Assembly (NCBI GenBank): GCA_036244855.1
Contig: BQKZ01000064.1
Location: 1 to 64,000, forward strand
Source of the DNA: Temnopleurus reevesii
Taxonomy: Eukaryota > Echinodermata > Echinoidea > Temnopleuroida > Temnopleuridae
DNA length: 64,000 nt
Reading direction: 5' to 3'
Shown one piece after another: positions 34,908 to 49,100 of the stretch. The position numbers and the translations under genes are program-made. The notes beneath the pieces are model-generated. The model had not been told where the DNA came from, made no database searches, and was given only the letters and a program-made list of their open reading frames with translations. Numbering within the stretch: position 1 is the first letter of the stretch; each line of letters starts with the position of its first letter.

Positions 34908-37900
34908 CTAGGGAAACAAGAATATAAAGAAACAATTTTTCACCATCATTATGCCCAATATTTTTTTTCAGGACATTGAAAGATGATAAATATCACTGAT
35001 AGGATTTTGGCCTACCAAAGGGTCATGATTTTAATTTCTGTCAGCAATAAATTTATCCAAATTATGCTGCATTTAACCCAGGTCAGGTTCATGGATACAG
35101 GTAGGAAGAAATTCTTTAAATGCAGTGAGCACCAAATGGTAGCCTTGTGACTCTATTCCACCCTTTCACATTTCTTCACTACCCCTTCCTCTTTCCCCTC
35201 CCACCTCACAAGATCAGGATCCTGTTCTGTCATCTTGATTCTGATAGATGGATGTGAGCACTGTCTTCTGATCATGTTGTCCATGATGGGTGATTCTGAG
35301 CAGTCTCGAAGGCTAGGTAGGTTGATAAACCCGTAACACTATACCTATCCCTCCTATCACTCACTCACTCTCTCTCTCTCTTTCTCAATCTCTTATCTCG
35401 GCCCTACCATACCTATCTCACTAGATCAGGTTCTTGTTCTGTCAGCTTGATTCTAAAAGATGGATGCGAGCACCATCTTTTGATCNACGCTATCTTTCTT
35501 TCGTGACTGTGTTTCTCCCATTCTTTCTCTCTCTCTCTCCAAAATTATCGCTCGAGTCGGATGAAAGAAAACTACATATTCATTAAATCATTTGATTAAA
35601 TTATAATGGAAATAGTATAACCTTGTAAAATCTCCACTAGAATTAAAGAATCTGAAATAGATTTTTTAACAGTAATATATGACACAAAGAGAACAATCCT
35701 TCAAAATAAATCCTCCAGCACAAGTGGAGCCATGAGAAATTCTACGAAATAAAAGTTTCCATGCTGTAAGGGAGGGACGGTTCTTTGAAAAATCAGCAAG
35801 TAAATAACTGGTTTTAGCTAATATTTATTTGGCAAAACCAGTTTCTATAATAAGCATAATATACATCTCATCTAAAGGTCCTCCATTCATAGAACAAATA
35901 AAATCTTCCATTTTATCTCAGGCTCACTAGTTTTGTATCAATTAGTGTATAGCACATAAAATATATTTGTTTATTGTATAACAATATTTTACCTTTAAAA
36001 TGTTATGTAACCATACATAAAGCTAGTGTTTTAACAAAAAAGAAAAAATAGCTTCAACTAGATGAATCATCGACTGCACGCAGTCGAAACTTATGCCTCT
36101 GCCATCACACGATCAGAAAGATATCACTGCTTGTTCCATGCCATCAGAAATCAGAAACATGTTTGGTGAATTTACAAATTTGGGCACTGTGAACTTTGAC
36201 CCTGTGAACTTAAATCTCATCAGGTCTTCCCCACATGCTACATGTAATACATAATTGACCTAAGTTTGAAAGAAATTGGTTTAAATTTTATGATGTTAGA
36301 GCAATAACAAACTTTTATCCCCTGTGACCTTTGACCTTTGATCCCCTCTCATTCTAACATGCCAGTGCGTCTACATTATCAAACTAGGTTTGGCAGAAAT
36401 CGGCTCACTTTAATGTTTTGGGTGATTTTTACAAGCTTTTTGCCCTTTGACCAACTGCACCCAAAATCTAATCAGTTTATCCTCCCATGCTTGTACATTA
36501 ATGAGCTACATGTAGGTTTGGTAGAAATTGGTTCACTTTTTCTGAAGTTATGGCGGTAACAAGCTATTTTTGGTGATTTTTTTTACAAGTTTTGGGGTCT
36601 GCGACCTTTGACTCCCTGAACCAAAAATCTAATCAATTTATCATCCCATGCTTGTACATTAATGAGCTAGGTTTGGTAGAAATTGGTTCACTTTTTCTGA
36701 AGTTACGGCAGTAACAAGCTATTTTGGGTGATTTTTTTTTACAAGTTTCGGGGTCTGTGACCTTTGTCTCCCTGAACCAAAAATTTAATCAATTTATCAT
36801 CCCATGCTTTTACCTTATTGAGCTAGGTTTGGTAGAAATTGCTTCACTTTTTCTGAAGTTACGGTATAGTGGTAACAAGCTATTTTGGGTGATTTTTTTA
36901 CAAGTTTTGGGGTTTTGTGGCCTTTGACCTTTGACCCCCTTTCATTCTAACATGCCTATACATACTTGAGCCAAGTTTGGTTAAAATCCATCCAGCAGTT
37001 GCAAAGTTATCGCAGTAACAAGTTTCGGGTGCACAGGCACGGACGGACGGAAGGACAACCCGAAAACATAATGCCTCCGGCATAGAAATGTCAGACACTT
37101 ATCAAACTTTCCGCAAGCTTTTCGTTATTTGATATAGAATTGAAGTCTGCATTGTGCACGACGTACCCTGTTTATGATTCACATGGAGATCAAACATTGA
37201 GCGTTTCAACACAAGCTACCTTAACCTCTTGAAGAAAACAGGACATTAAAGTGGATTTTAAGCAGCCTGTATAAACAAATACATTTTTTCCTTTTTCATG
37301 ATAAGACATGATAGTGTTTTAGATGTCTATAGAAGCATATCTATAAAACATGCTAAGATGACAGATAAATGATATCTCTAGTATAGTTGCTGCAAAAAAA
37401 AAATGATCGGAAAACAGCACTGGCCATTCAAAATTACTGTTGCATGCACAATTAAAGGTTGACAAAATTCTATGAAAGTCCTTATCAACACACACTTCAA
37501 TTTGAATGAAACATTTTTTTTCAGATGAATTGTTATTAGTAAAAGGGGAAATCCAGATGATTTATCATAGAAATATCTTATACACCTTAAAAATCAAAGA
37601 AGATTTTCGCTCCTCTTCTGATATTTAAACTCCAATTTTATGATTGTAATTTCCACTAGGAACTATGCAATGTTATTGATGCAGTCTCCTTGACATGTGT
37701 GGAATTTTCCTACAGAAATTGTTGCAAGATACTGATGTGGCAAGAATTATATGTTCAAATCACAATCGTTCTTTTCTTTTTCAAACCTGACTCATACGAT
37801 AACTTGTCATCAACTTTTGCTTAAATGCATTATCTAGTGATTACGCAGCCCTCTAAAAGCAGGGTGAAGAAAGAAAGTCAGATCTTTTCAGAAAACATGA

Positions 37901-38709
37901 AGATATCTGCTTTGTATGATATCTATATCAAATTATCATCTGGACTTCCCCTTTAACCAAAAGAAAAGAAAGCAATAAGTTCAAACATTGCTCATAAACA
38001 ATATATGAAGAGTACATGCATATGTGCTGTAGTTTTGAGAAGGCATCACGTGAAAATATTGATGACCAAAAAAAGTTTATGCTTAGACAACACTCAATAT
38101 CGGGGTCTCCTGTTTCATTATCTATATAACATAAATATTTCATGATACCAGTAAATAGGTTTCTTCTTCTCATACACATTGTACAAATACACAACACTAT
38201 CTTTAGGAGTGTGAAACCCAATTTGTCATCAATCACTCTCACATAATTATCTTATTTTTCCTAATCTACTATAATTAAGAAAACCTAGCCTTGGTTTTTA
38301 GTGTACAGTTTACCTCATTTACATCACATTTATATTTCATGATATTTAGAGAGTTTTGTACAAAAGTATAAAGTAAAAGCATGTTCTGAAATGCCATATA
38401 TTTATAAACATACTCATATTTCCTTTTTTTCTCTAATATTCTACTTAACATTAAGAAAACCTAGCCTGTAATACTGATGCTTCTAAAGAAATTGAAAGAA
38501 TTTGATTAATGCAGCTCATTTGCATCAAATTTCAGTGACATTTCAAATTGCTATGAAATTGTCCATTGAGAATTACAACTTTTATTTCACCTCAAATTTT
38601 CTTACCCGTAGGATGTATTGGAATACTCAGCTCAAAAGGGCAGAAGGTGAGCTGATATTAGTTTGAGGGCATAATGATTACCTTCAAACTGTCGGAAATG
38701 TGACGTCAT

Positions 38710-39934
38710 GGGGAACATTATCACGGTATCTACTTATTCTAATGGTCAACCAAGATACTGTGCAAAAGCCAGAGTCTGTGAATACGGGTTGCTATCGACT
38801 CATCCAGAATCTTCACCAAGTATCCAAACAATATATTGTCATGGTAACTACATTTTCGGCAAGGGCCCAAATTCTGAAAAACTGTGTTATCTTCTATATT
38901 AGCAAAAATATGTTAATTGTGATAACAAGTCTAAATTACGATGCGCCATTGGTTAATCTTTGTGCAATGTCTGTAGTTCTGACTTATGGTTGAAAGAGAC
39001 CTTTGCGCATCCACCAATAATAAGTACTTATTGCGCGTAATTAGCTTTTGTTATGACAGTTAATATCGGTTTTCCTTAACACTGAAGTTAACAGTTTTCA
39101 GGATTTGGGCCAAGTTGATTGGGTACAACAGAGTCTGTGAAGCCTGTTTGTTATCGACTCAGTCTGAATATTCATCCGGTATCCAAATGATACATTCTCA
39201 ATTCCTGCTGACTGTAAGGCAGATACTATGTGACAGTCATAATTTGTGAAGCCTGTACAGTGCTAGTCAGGTATAAAAATGTTCATCAAATATCTACTTA
39301 TATTGTCATGGTAACTACATATTCTGCCAGTTGATGAGTGGAGAGACGCCTTCAAGTTTCCTTTTAATGGTTGCCTGGATATCATGCGACAGCCTTAATT
39401 TGTGAAGCCTGTACGCTGTTGACCAGGTATAAACGTTCATTCAATATCCAAGTATGTTGTCATGGCAACTACATATTCTGCCAGTTGATGAGAGGAGAAG
39501 CGCCTTCAAGTTTCATACTAACGGTCATCTGGATACCGTGCGACTGCAACAGCAACAATTTGTGAAGCTTGTACGCTGTTTACCAGGTATATAAATGTTC
39601 AAATATATTGCCATGGTAACTACACATTCTGCCAGTTGATGAGTGGAGAGGCACCTTCAAGTTTCCAACTAACAGTTGCTTTTATACTATGCACCATGCG
39701 ACAGCTATAAATTGTTAAGCCTATACGCTGTTGACCAGTGATAAATGTTAATCCAATATCCGAGCATATTGCCATGGTAACTACATATTCAGCCAGTTTA
39801 TGATTGGAGAGGCGCCTTCCAGTTTCCTACTAACGGTTGCCTGTATAGGGTACGGCAGCCATAAATTGTTAAGCCTGTATGCTGTTGACCAGGTATAAAT
39901 GTTCATCCAATGTCCAAGTATGTTGTCATGGCAA
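38710..39934 (-). repeat. Terminal exon array, right-contig copy
   Basis: Same array as 31130-32357, offset about 7577: copies A' 39315-39408, B' 39469-39567, D' 39781-39874. Present in both contigs, so it is not an assembly slip at one place. Confidence 0.8.
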
Positions 39935-40070
39935 TTACATATTTTGCCAATTTATGATCGGAGAGGCGCCTTCAAGTTTCCTACTAACGGTTGCCTGGAT
40001 ACCGTGTGACAGCCAGAGTTTGTGAAGCTCACTGTAACACTCCTTGCTCAGATGTAAAGGGTTGCCACGC
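39935..40070 (-). CDS. UBR exon x: terminal coding exon (right contig)
   Basis: RGNPLHLSKECYSELHKLWL, SHGIQATVSRKLEG, ASPIINWQNM and stop TAA, matching the UBR1/2 ends 'RGNPLHL...WQ' closely. Acceptor CTCAAG|G. Its left-contig copy is 32358-32493. Followed by the array of copies described for 31130-32357. Confidence 0.95.
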
Positions 40071-43000
40071 CTTGAGGGATAAAAAGAAATTCAAGGTGCA
40101 TTAAATTAAGGTGGAAGAGGCATACAAATAATCTTGTGACTAAGGCTTCACAGTACAACGAGTTATTTTTCTTGGAAATGTGAGTGGTCCTGAAAAGGAC
40201 CTACTCACTCTCTACATTTCGATGGGCATGCTCTCATCATAAAATCTTGCCTGAGATGAGATCTTCAGGAGAAGTTTACAAGAAAATGCTCATTGAGACG
40301 TCGAGAGTGGATAGGGCCTTTTCTCATAGCTGCCGACATGAGCCAGAAGAAATTAGAAATAATTCTGATAGAAATTAGTAATCTTCACATATTTTACATT
40401 GAAGTGAATGGTGCTCATATTGGAAAAATTCTTTGCTAGAAAAAAATCTTAACCAGGTTTGACACCAAACTCGACAAATCTGAGGCCAAAATAAGTAATG
40501 ATTACTAAAAACAGTTGGCAGCTACGTTTTCTAGACCACTCGCATTTCCAAGAATTATAAATGATAAGCCTTCTACTCATTGTTCATCTGGGAGTGAAAA
40601 CAAATAATCTTAATGAAAAACCCTAAAATACAAAATCTAATTAGCTGTCTCATGATGGAGCAAAAAATAGAAATTGCACAATACATGTACTTCATATGCA
40701 GACAATGTCAAATCTATGTTGTGAATTTGGAACATCAATCAGTATAGAATGGAACATTGTACCAAGAGCACTGGGGCCTAAGGAAATGACGTCTTTCAAT
40801 ATCAGGGTCAAACATATTTTGGAAAGAATCTTGTACCCTTATTATAAATTTGCCATTAATCCATTTTCACAATTCTTTGTCCGCAAGTACGTCACAGGCT
40901 CTGCCAAATTTGCAGACCACACAGATCCCAACCAGCAGCAGGGATCGTGATATCATTGAAAATATAAAAATGCATAACTTTTGAACGGATGATCCAATTT
41001 TGCCCAAATTTTAACATTTCATTCATCTGATTCGTCTTCATTCTAGGAGAGCACGATAATCCAAGGGGTTGGTCCCCTTTAAAAGTATAAGAAATTTAAC
41101 TCACCTCAGACCAGGATCAGGCTCTCCATAATCATCTAGATAGGGTGGGGTGTACGAACATCCTTGACTCTTTCCAGACATCAGTAAAAGATTACATTCT
41201 CTCACTCTGTAAAAATGACATAATATAATCATAAGCCATTGAATTCCATTGTAAAATTTGAATTTTCATTCCATATTTCACCATTAGGATGAATCAAAAA
41301 TTTCATAATCTTATTTCATTCTAGGAAGAATTAGGGCCACAATCACCTGAGGGAACCATATAATTATGAAAAGTCAAATTATTTTGGGAAAGACATGACA
41401 TACATATTACAGGCAGCTCTTCCTTAATCAATCTCCTGGGACCATACAAAATCTGTTTGATGTAGGAAAAATTTGACTTAGAGGACCTAGATAAAAAAGG
41501 GATGACAAATGATTTTTTTTTTAATTCCATAGACTTAGGGAATCATTTGACTTGGGGAAGAGAGTAGAACTTACTATGGGTTCTGCCTGCATCCTCCTCC
41601 ATAGAATAGAGCCATTAACAACTGCATGCCAAGCCTCTATTGTTATCTTATCTACTCGTTCCGCTGCATGCTGCCCCCTTTACATTTGGCACATAGTTTT
41701 ATGTTCTTCTCGGTGATATGCAGCTAAATATTTCATTCATACACACTACAGTTCACAGAGAGACATTAAATAAAAACAATATCAAGTTCAAAATATGCGT
41801 CTTTACCTTAGAAAGACTCCTGATCCAGCACCACACATGATAGCATGCGCTGTGCAAGCTCCAACCGATTCACCATTAATCTCTCTCTGACAGCAGTAGC
41901 TCTGAGAACACACCACAGTGCCACACACAAGGCACATGGCTGGTGCTCGACTATCACTCTGGGTTGTACTATTTCCACGTGGGCACCTAAGCAAACATAA
42001 GCAAAAGACATCATATTGAAAATAGGATATCAGCTTAGACGGTGTTGTTCAGTTATTGTGCATATTATTGAGCAAATTCAAGAACATTTTTTAATGCACA
42101 CTTGCAGTTTACATCACAGGCTTCGTACATACTGACTGTAGGTCCAATCACGCTCTCGATGGTCGAAATAAGATTTGGTCCCGAACGTTGAGCGAGACTT
42201 GAAACAAAATTGTCACCAAAAATTACAGCGCGAGCTTCTCGCGTTTCTGACTTCTTGCGAAAAATGCTGAGGGGGGGGGGCGGGCCTAAACAGCCCCCTC
42301 CCCTCAACATCTTTCGGCGGAGATCAGAAGGGGGGGCCAAATAAGCCCCCCTTCCCCCATGGACTGAAGTGATCGAAAGACAAAAGATACCCAAAGTTTA
42401 CTTACGCAAATAATGACCTGTCATTCATGAGATCACTGTAGTCTCGAGGCAATTCAATCAGCTGGTTGATCTCAATAGGATACCTAGGGAAACAAGAATA
42501 TAAAGAAACAATTTTTCACCATCATTATGCCCAATATTTTTTTTCAGGACATTGAAAGATGATAAATATCACTGATAGGATTTTGGCCTACCAAAGGGTC
42601 ATGATTTTAATTTCTGTCAGCAATAAATTTATCCAAATTATGCTGCATTTAACCCAGGTCAGGTTCATGGATACAGGTAGGAAGAAATTCTTTAAATGCA
42701 GTGAGCACCAAATGGTAGCCTTGTGACTCTATTCCACCCTTTCACATTTCTTCACTACCCCTTCCTCTTTCCCCTCCCACCTCACAAGATCAGGATCCTG
42801 TTCTGTCATCTTGATTCTGATAGATGGATGCGAGCACCGTCTTCTGATCATGTTGTCTTCTGAGCAGTCTCGAAGGCTAGGTAGGTTGATAAACCCGTAA
42901 CACTATACCTATCCCTCCTATCACTCACTCACTCTCTCTCTCTCTTTCTCTATCTCTTATCTCGGCCCTACCATACCTATCTCACTAGATCAGGTTCTTG

Positions 43001-43119
43001 TTCTGTCAGCTTGATTCTAAAAGATGGATGCGAGCACCATCTTTTGATCTTGTCATCCATGATGGGTGATTCTGAACAGTCTCGAAGGCTAGCTAGGTTG
43101 ATACACCTCCCATCACTCA

Positions 43120-43153
<34 letters not shown>

Positions 43154-46100
43154 TATCTCGACCCTACCATACCTACCTCACTAGATCAGGTTCTTGTTCT
43201 GTCAGCTTGATTCTAATAGATGGATGCGAGCACCATCTTCTAATCATGTCGTCCATGATGGGCGATTCTGAGCAGTCTAGAAGGCTAGCGAGATTCATCG
43301 ACAGTCCAAGGTACTTGCAAAGAGGCTCAAACTCATCTATGCCTGCATCTATAGTCAAGAAAACAGTGTAAAAGCTACAGTAGGTGGCAATGGATTTGAT
43401 TTGATCTCAAATTGACAGTAATTTTGTGAACTGGCATATGAACAAGGAAACAAAGAAACCCGACATAGCAACAAGCGCAGTGACATAAAATTGAAAAATA
43501 TGTTAATTCTCAAGCATTTATATCACGCAATGATCTTCTGTTTGTGTGTGACTCCTATCAACCATTGATGAAATATTGGTCCTTTTTCCTGTACAAAAAT
43601 GAAATGATCAAAAAGGAATCATAGCTAAGAATTTTATCAATGAATACACATTTTGACATTTATGCATCAAAATAGTCCAATGACTAGTATCTTTTCTTTT
43701 CAAAATAACTTACTGACCTCATTTTGTTTCATAACATTCAACGTCATCAAATATCTTAGTAATTTGGCGCATAAATAACATTGTTGGTTTTCATGAAGAA
43801 CAGAGAAGATACAGATAAAATCAGATTTTTACAATATATCCAAGTCAATATTGAGGAATAGAATGGGGTTTCACACATTTGAGGAGAATGATGGACTTTA
43901 GCAAAAGTTGATGGATTTTTTAATAATTCATCTGCTGCATTCACACGCTTCAAGACTGCTGATTACATCAGGCAACATGGTTTCATTTCTTATCTCTCTT
44001 ATCCTAATTATTGCTAAATCATAATATACAATTGCATTGGAAGAGCATTCTTGAAATCTTTGAACATTGCAGTAAAAATAGGAAGCATTCAAAACAAAAT
44101 AATAAATTACAAATTTAGAGACCAGGGTGGTGTTTCACCAAGTCGTTCTTAAAGTTACGCACAACTTTATGTTCGACTGGTATCAATTTTGGCGCTGAAT
44201 GCACGCACTATTATGAATCATTACATGCAAGAAGGGTTACCAGTCAAACGTAAAATCGTGCGTAAAGTCTTTCTCATCTTGGTGAAACACCTCCCAGGGT
44301 TGTGTTTTATAAATTTTCGTTGAGGTACAGACGACTCTACGAATGACTGGTGACCATTTCCTACACTCGATAACTGCTGGCGGTAAATCGCATCTGAGAA
44401 AGGGTCATCGGTCATTCCTTGACTCGTGTGTAGATCCACGAAGAGCTTATAAGAAATAACACTGGGCGGTGTTACACCAATAAGCAATTCAAAGCAAATA
44501 GAAACAGCAAACCATGCTTTCTACAAACTTGATGTCTAAAATAGAGAATTAAGCCCATCCCGAATGTATTTTAAATCTTTACTTGAACTTCAAACTCACT
44601 CTTATTTCCTCTAAATTTCAAACTCCCTTACACAAGCAAGTAAAAGCAAAGGGAAAGACCAAACCATGCTTCCAACAGGCTTGGCATCTATAATAGAGAA
44701 CAAAACTGAAGTTCTCTATATTTCAAACTCACCTCCTTATGCAATCATGTCAAAGCAAGGGGAAATGTCACACCATGCTTTGACTTCTAAAATAGAGAAT
44801 TAGCCTACCCTGAGAGTATTCTGAAACTTGGCTTTGGATTTCTAACTCACTCTGAAGTTCTGCCGGACATGGCACGCCTGTCAGGAAATGGAAGAAGAGG
44901 GCAGCAGAGCGAAGGAACGGCATGCACGAAACCTGGACGTGATTGGCCAACTGCCATCCTGGTGGGAGTGATGAGGTTTCCAAACTGGAAAGAGAGAAAA
45001 AAAATTGTGATTGCTATCAGAGTTTCAGCTGTATCATCATGATATAATTCATATTTAGATGAAACTGTAGAATTCTTAGTGGCATGTAAAAAGGCTCCCA
45101 TAGGCTGGGTATAACATGTACTCAATGCCAGTACAAAATGGTAAAATGGGAATTAAGTACTTCTTCCACTATGGTATTTCGTGTAACAGGATTTACCATC
45201 TCGATGGGGAATTGTTTAAACACTTCAAGATATCATAAAATTCATTTTTAAAAAAGAGAGAAGAATATTGATTTGTTGATGATACAAAGTTACCTGACAT
45301 ACAATTCTAAAATATTTCACTTCATTATCATTCCCACTGAGATGTCAACAATTTTTTTTAATGTCAACAACAGATAAATGAGTAAATACAACAGCAGAAA
45401 AGGAAAGAGGAATACTTTAAGTGCAAAGAGGAAAGAGGAAAAAGATTATTCAATAAGATAGCTCTACATACCCTGCATATTGTCTGAGCATTGCACAAGC
45501 TTGAAGCAGATCATGTCCTTCTCTGCTAACATCAACACTGCTTCCTTCCTCCTCCATCGATTCTTCAACTAAAAAAAAAAAATTAGCAAGAATTTTTTTA
45601 TATTACATAGAATGAGACTAAAAATAAAGTTTAAAACACATTCAGTAAATGGGTAATTCATCAAATTTGTAAACCTTTCTGTACATATTAGACCTCACTT
45701 ATGTCCTATTTTCATTCACTTTGTAAACTATTTCTATACAAATTGTATATGAATAATGGAACGTTATTGGAGATAACTTTCAAATTTTGGTTGATGGAAT
45801 TGGCTATTTTCATATAACATTCTGTTCCATGACAATGCAACTGGTTTAGTAAAAGAATTAAAATTACACATATAGCAAATGGGATTTCTAAAAGTCAGAT
45901 ACTATAAAACAGAAATTTAAACAAAAAGAAATTTGAGCAGATTTCGCTGTTAAGAAGTCATATGACTCACAAGAGTAAGATAGCAGGGACCATTTTCAGA
46001 AACTGACCCGGTGATTCTATTGATTTACTGCAAAATTCTTAATATCACTCACCTGGAATATCTCTTGAAGCACAGAGTAGTACCTGTACAAGATGAGCTG

Positions 46101-49100
46101 TTAGTGCTACTCTCAACAGATGATGATCACTGACTGGGCCACCAAGCAAACTCATCGACACTCTCTCATTGTTGTTATACAGCCTCGGCAATGACATACA
46201 CACACTCACCTAAAAATTAGAAAGGAATATTTAGTTTAATACATGTAAATTATTATGAAAATTCAAAGACATTGTATTAGAATTTTTTCGCTAAATATAT
46301 TCTCGACTGCTACCTATATAATTAATGATGTACATAAACTAAGCTATGAAAATATTAGGCTTCAAAATCAATGTCTAGTGCTAAAAAAAGGTAACATTTA
46401 GAGTATGACCTACATAGGCACATTGTGCAGTGTGCATAGATATCCATAGGATGCCTCATAATTTACTTCTTTTTTGCTTTCTTTTGTTTTTTCATCAATC
46501 TGAATGTAACAACATAGTTCAGACAGCTTAAAGCCTAAGTACAGTTTTGGTATTAAGCGAATATTTTCATCGCCAGATTTTGTCTTCAAATCTATATAAA
46601 ATGAAATATAGTATCATAAACATATTGCACAAAAGACTGTGCAAAAAATGAACGAGTTTGGGAAAAGCTATAACCTAAAATGTGCAAATTCTTTTAGTGT
46701 GGTGCTTCACCACATTAATTCAATATTTTCTTTCTTGATAAAGGACATTTCCCATGCTCAGAATTGGATGAAAATTTCAGAATTTAATTGTTGTGTATAT
46801 CTCTATATCATTCTATTGTCAAATCTCGGAAATAACTTTGTATATGCCCGATAACAAGCAAAATAATGCTATAACCAAGAGAGGGCGTTAAATATGATTT
46901 AACGGTCAAATTCACATTTTCAAAAGAATCAGCTCGTAAAAAAATATGCTATGTTCTCAAAATGTGTATAAGAATTACATGTCATGTTAAACATCCCAAA
47001 AATTCACATTTCTTCATCTTTACCAAAACTATACTTGGGCTTTAATGTGTGACAATATTTTTAATGTATTTTCAGACAGAAGATCATCATCTCATCAATG
47101 AGAACAAAATATGAATTTGTTGAATCAACACAAATTTGTTACTTCATAAGATTTTTCTCTCTAATGAAAAATCTGCATCATCTCGTTGCATCAAGATGGG
47201 TACCTTGAATTAAAAAGGGTATCATGATCTAGCTTCATAATCTTAGGATATAAAGTTACATTAAACATCAAGTCAGTTCTAATTCAAGGTTTAGTCAACT
47301 TCAGATAATTAAACTCTACGATGCTCAGTGGTTTAATGTTCAGTACTTTCTACTCTTGTTTATAGATTTGCACCAATCAGAGACAGCATACTACCACATC
47401 TGCACTCCATCAATCACCCGCAACTCAGAAACTTCAAATGGGTTGCAGTGTATTTCTAATGGCTGACTTAGGCAATGTAGATTACACATTCCTCCTTGTT
47501 TACATATTTCAACCAATGAGATAAAGCCTAATACATCACCAGCCCTTCACCAATCAAAAGAAAGAATTCCAGTAGTTTATAACAGTAGCTTGTAACAAAA
47601 GCTTACAATAGCCTATACTTCCAACAGGTCACTGACACATTGTAGATTACCCATTCCTCCTAATTTACAGATTTCAACCAATCAGAGCCTAACACAACAC
47701 CTACTTTTCAATTTCACCAATCAAAAGGAAGAATTACAGTAGCTTATAACAGTAGCTTGTAACAGAAGCTTGCAATATCCTATATTTCCAACAGGTCACT
47801 GACACATTGTAGATTACACATTCCTCCTTGTTGACAAATTTCAACCAATCAGAGAAAGCCTAATACAACACCTGCCCTTTACCAATCAAAAGAAAGAATT
47901 TCAGTAGCTTAAAACAGTAGCTTGTAACAGAAACTTACAATATCCTCTACTTCCAACAGGTCACTGACACATTGTAGATTACACATTCCTCTTTGTTTAC
48001 AGATTCAGACAAAGAAATTACTCCTTGTTGATTTCTAGTTCATTTCTTCATTCCTCAAGTGTACATATCACCAAGATTGGTACTACTGTAACCTACATGT
48101 GTAGATATCATATTGGTATTTCCTGTGTGCAATACACAAGCCGTCAATCAAACGGAGTTGAGCTATGAAATGACCTACATCTTTTTTAAGGTAGTATATT
48201 AAAATTCAATGGGTGACTTTAAGTACGGTGTTGAACGCTGGTGTTGGTGTTGCAGCAAAATCAACACCAGCCTCAACACCAAACTTGAAGTCTGTCGGTG
48301 TTTGGGGTAGACCTCGCAAGATTCTGACGTATTTCCGTATTTCCGGTCGTTTCTGTATCACTTCTGTAAACTGACAACAGTGTTGGAGCTCGGTTTACGG
48401 ACCGTTTTGCTCTCTCAACACCAACACCAACACCGAACACCGTACTTGAAGTCACCCATTGACACTGTGAGAAAAAAACTTTGGGTTGAAACATATTGTC
48501 AATAGGGAGAAGTGATTAATTGTGAACTGCAATTTTGCAAATTGAGACAGGCATTCTGAATCCTGATGTCTCATGCAAAAGGTTGGTAGCCTTCTACATC
48601 ACATAATATTCTATTCCGAGAATAGTGATTGATTTTTTTTTGTCCTCTATCCTTCGCCAAAATTATGTCACACAATTCTTTATTGGAGAATGCATCTCTT
48701 TTCCCATAAGATCTTTGTCTATTAAAAGCCCAACAAAAGTAATAAGAACATGAAAAAGAGAAATTTTACCAGTATTGTGAAGATATCAATATCAAGAATG
48801 CAAGGATCAGAGAGCCTTCCACATGGTTCCTGAGGATAGAGAGCTGGGAAATAGAAAAAGAAACACCATTCACAAGACATAAAAGCATTTATTATAGAAA
48901 ACAAAATGCAGAGGGGCAGAGCTATTGGAAGATTAATATGATTAAATTAATACTAGTACTCAAATTGGCAGCGTTTCTTCATTTTCCCTTTTCTTAAATG
49001 GTTTGAAACATTTCATCAAAATATAAAATTTTTAAAAAAATGTCTATTGAAATGCAAAAATCAAACTTGTATTATTTTCATTGGGGTACCAATATAACAA

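Larger units (their letters stand above)
27926..35485. repeat. Left copy of a 7.56-kb contig-end duplication
   Basis: Nearly identical to 35487-43049. It ends at the N at 35486 and its partner starts right after it. Differences include a 13-bp indel near 29432 against 37014, a 6-bp indel near 28937 against 36507, a 12-bp indel near 35282 against 42860, and scattered SNPs. One SNP changes GAG to GAT in a UBR exon. Consistent with two haplotypes. Confidence 0.9.
35487..43049. repeat. Right copy of a 7.56-kb contig-end duplication
   Basis: Second copy of 27926-35485. This copy is continuous with the upstream UBR exons at 43-60 kb and should be used for the gene model. It holds DR1-bearing repeats, the terminal exon array and UBR exons u' to x'. 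Confidence 0.9.
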
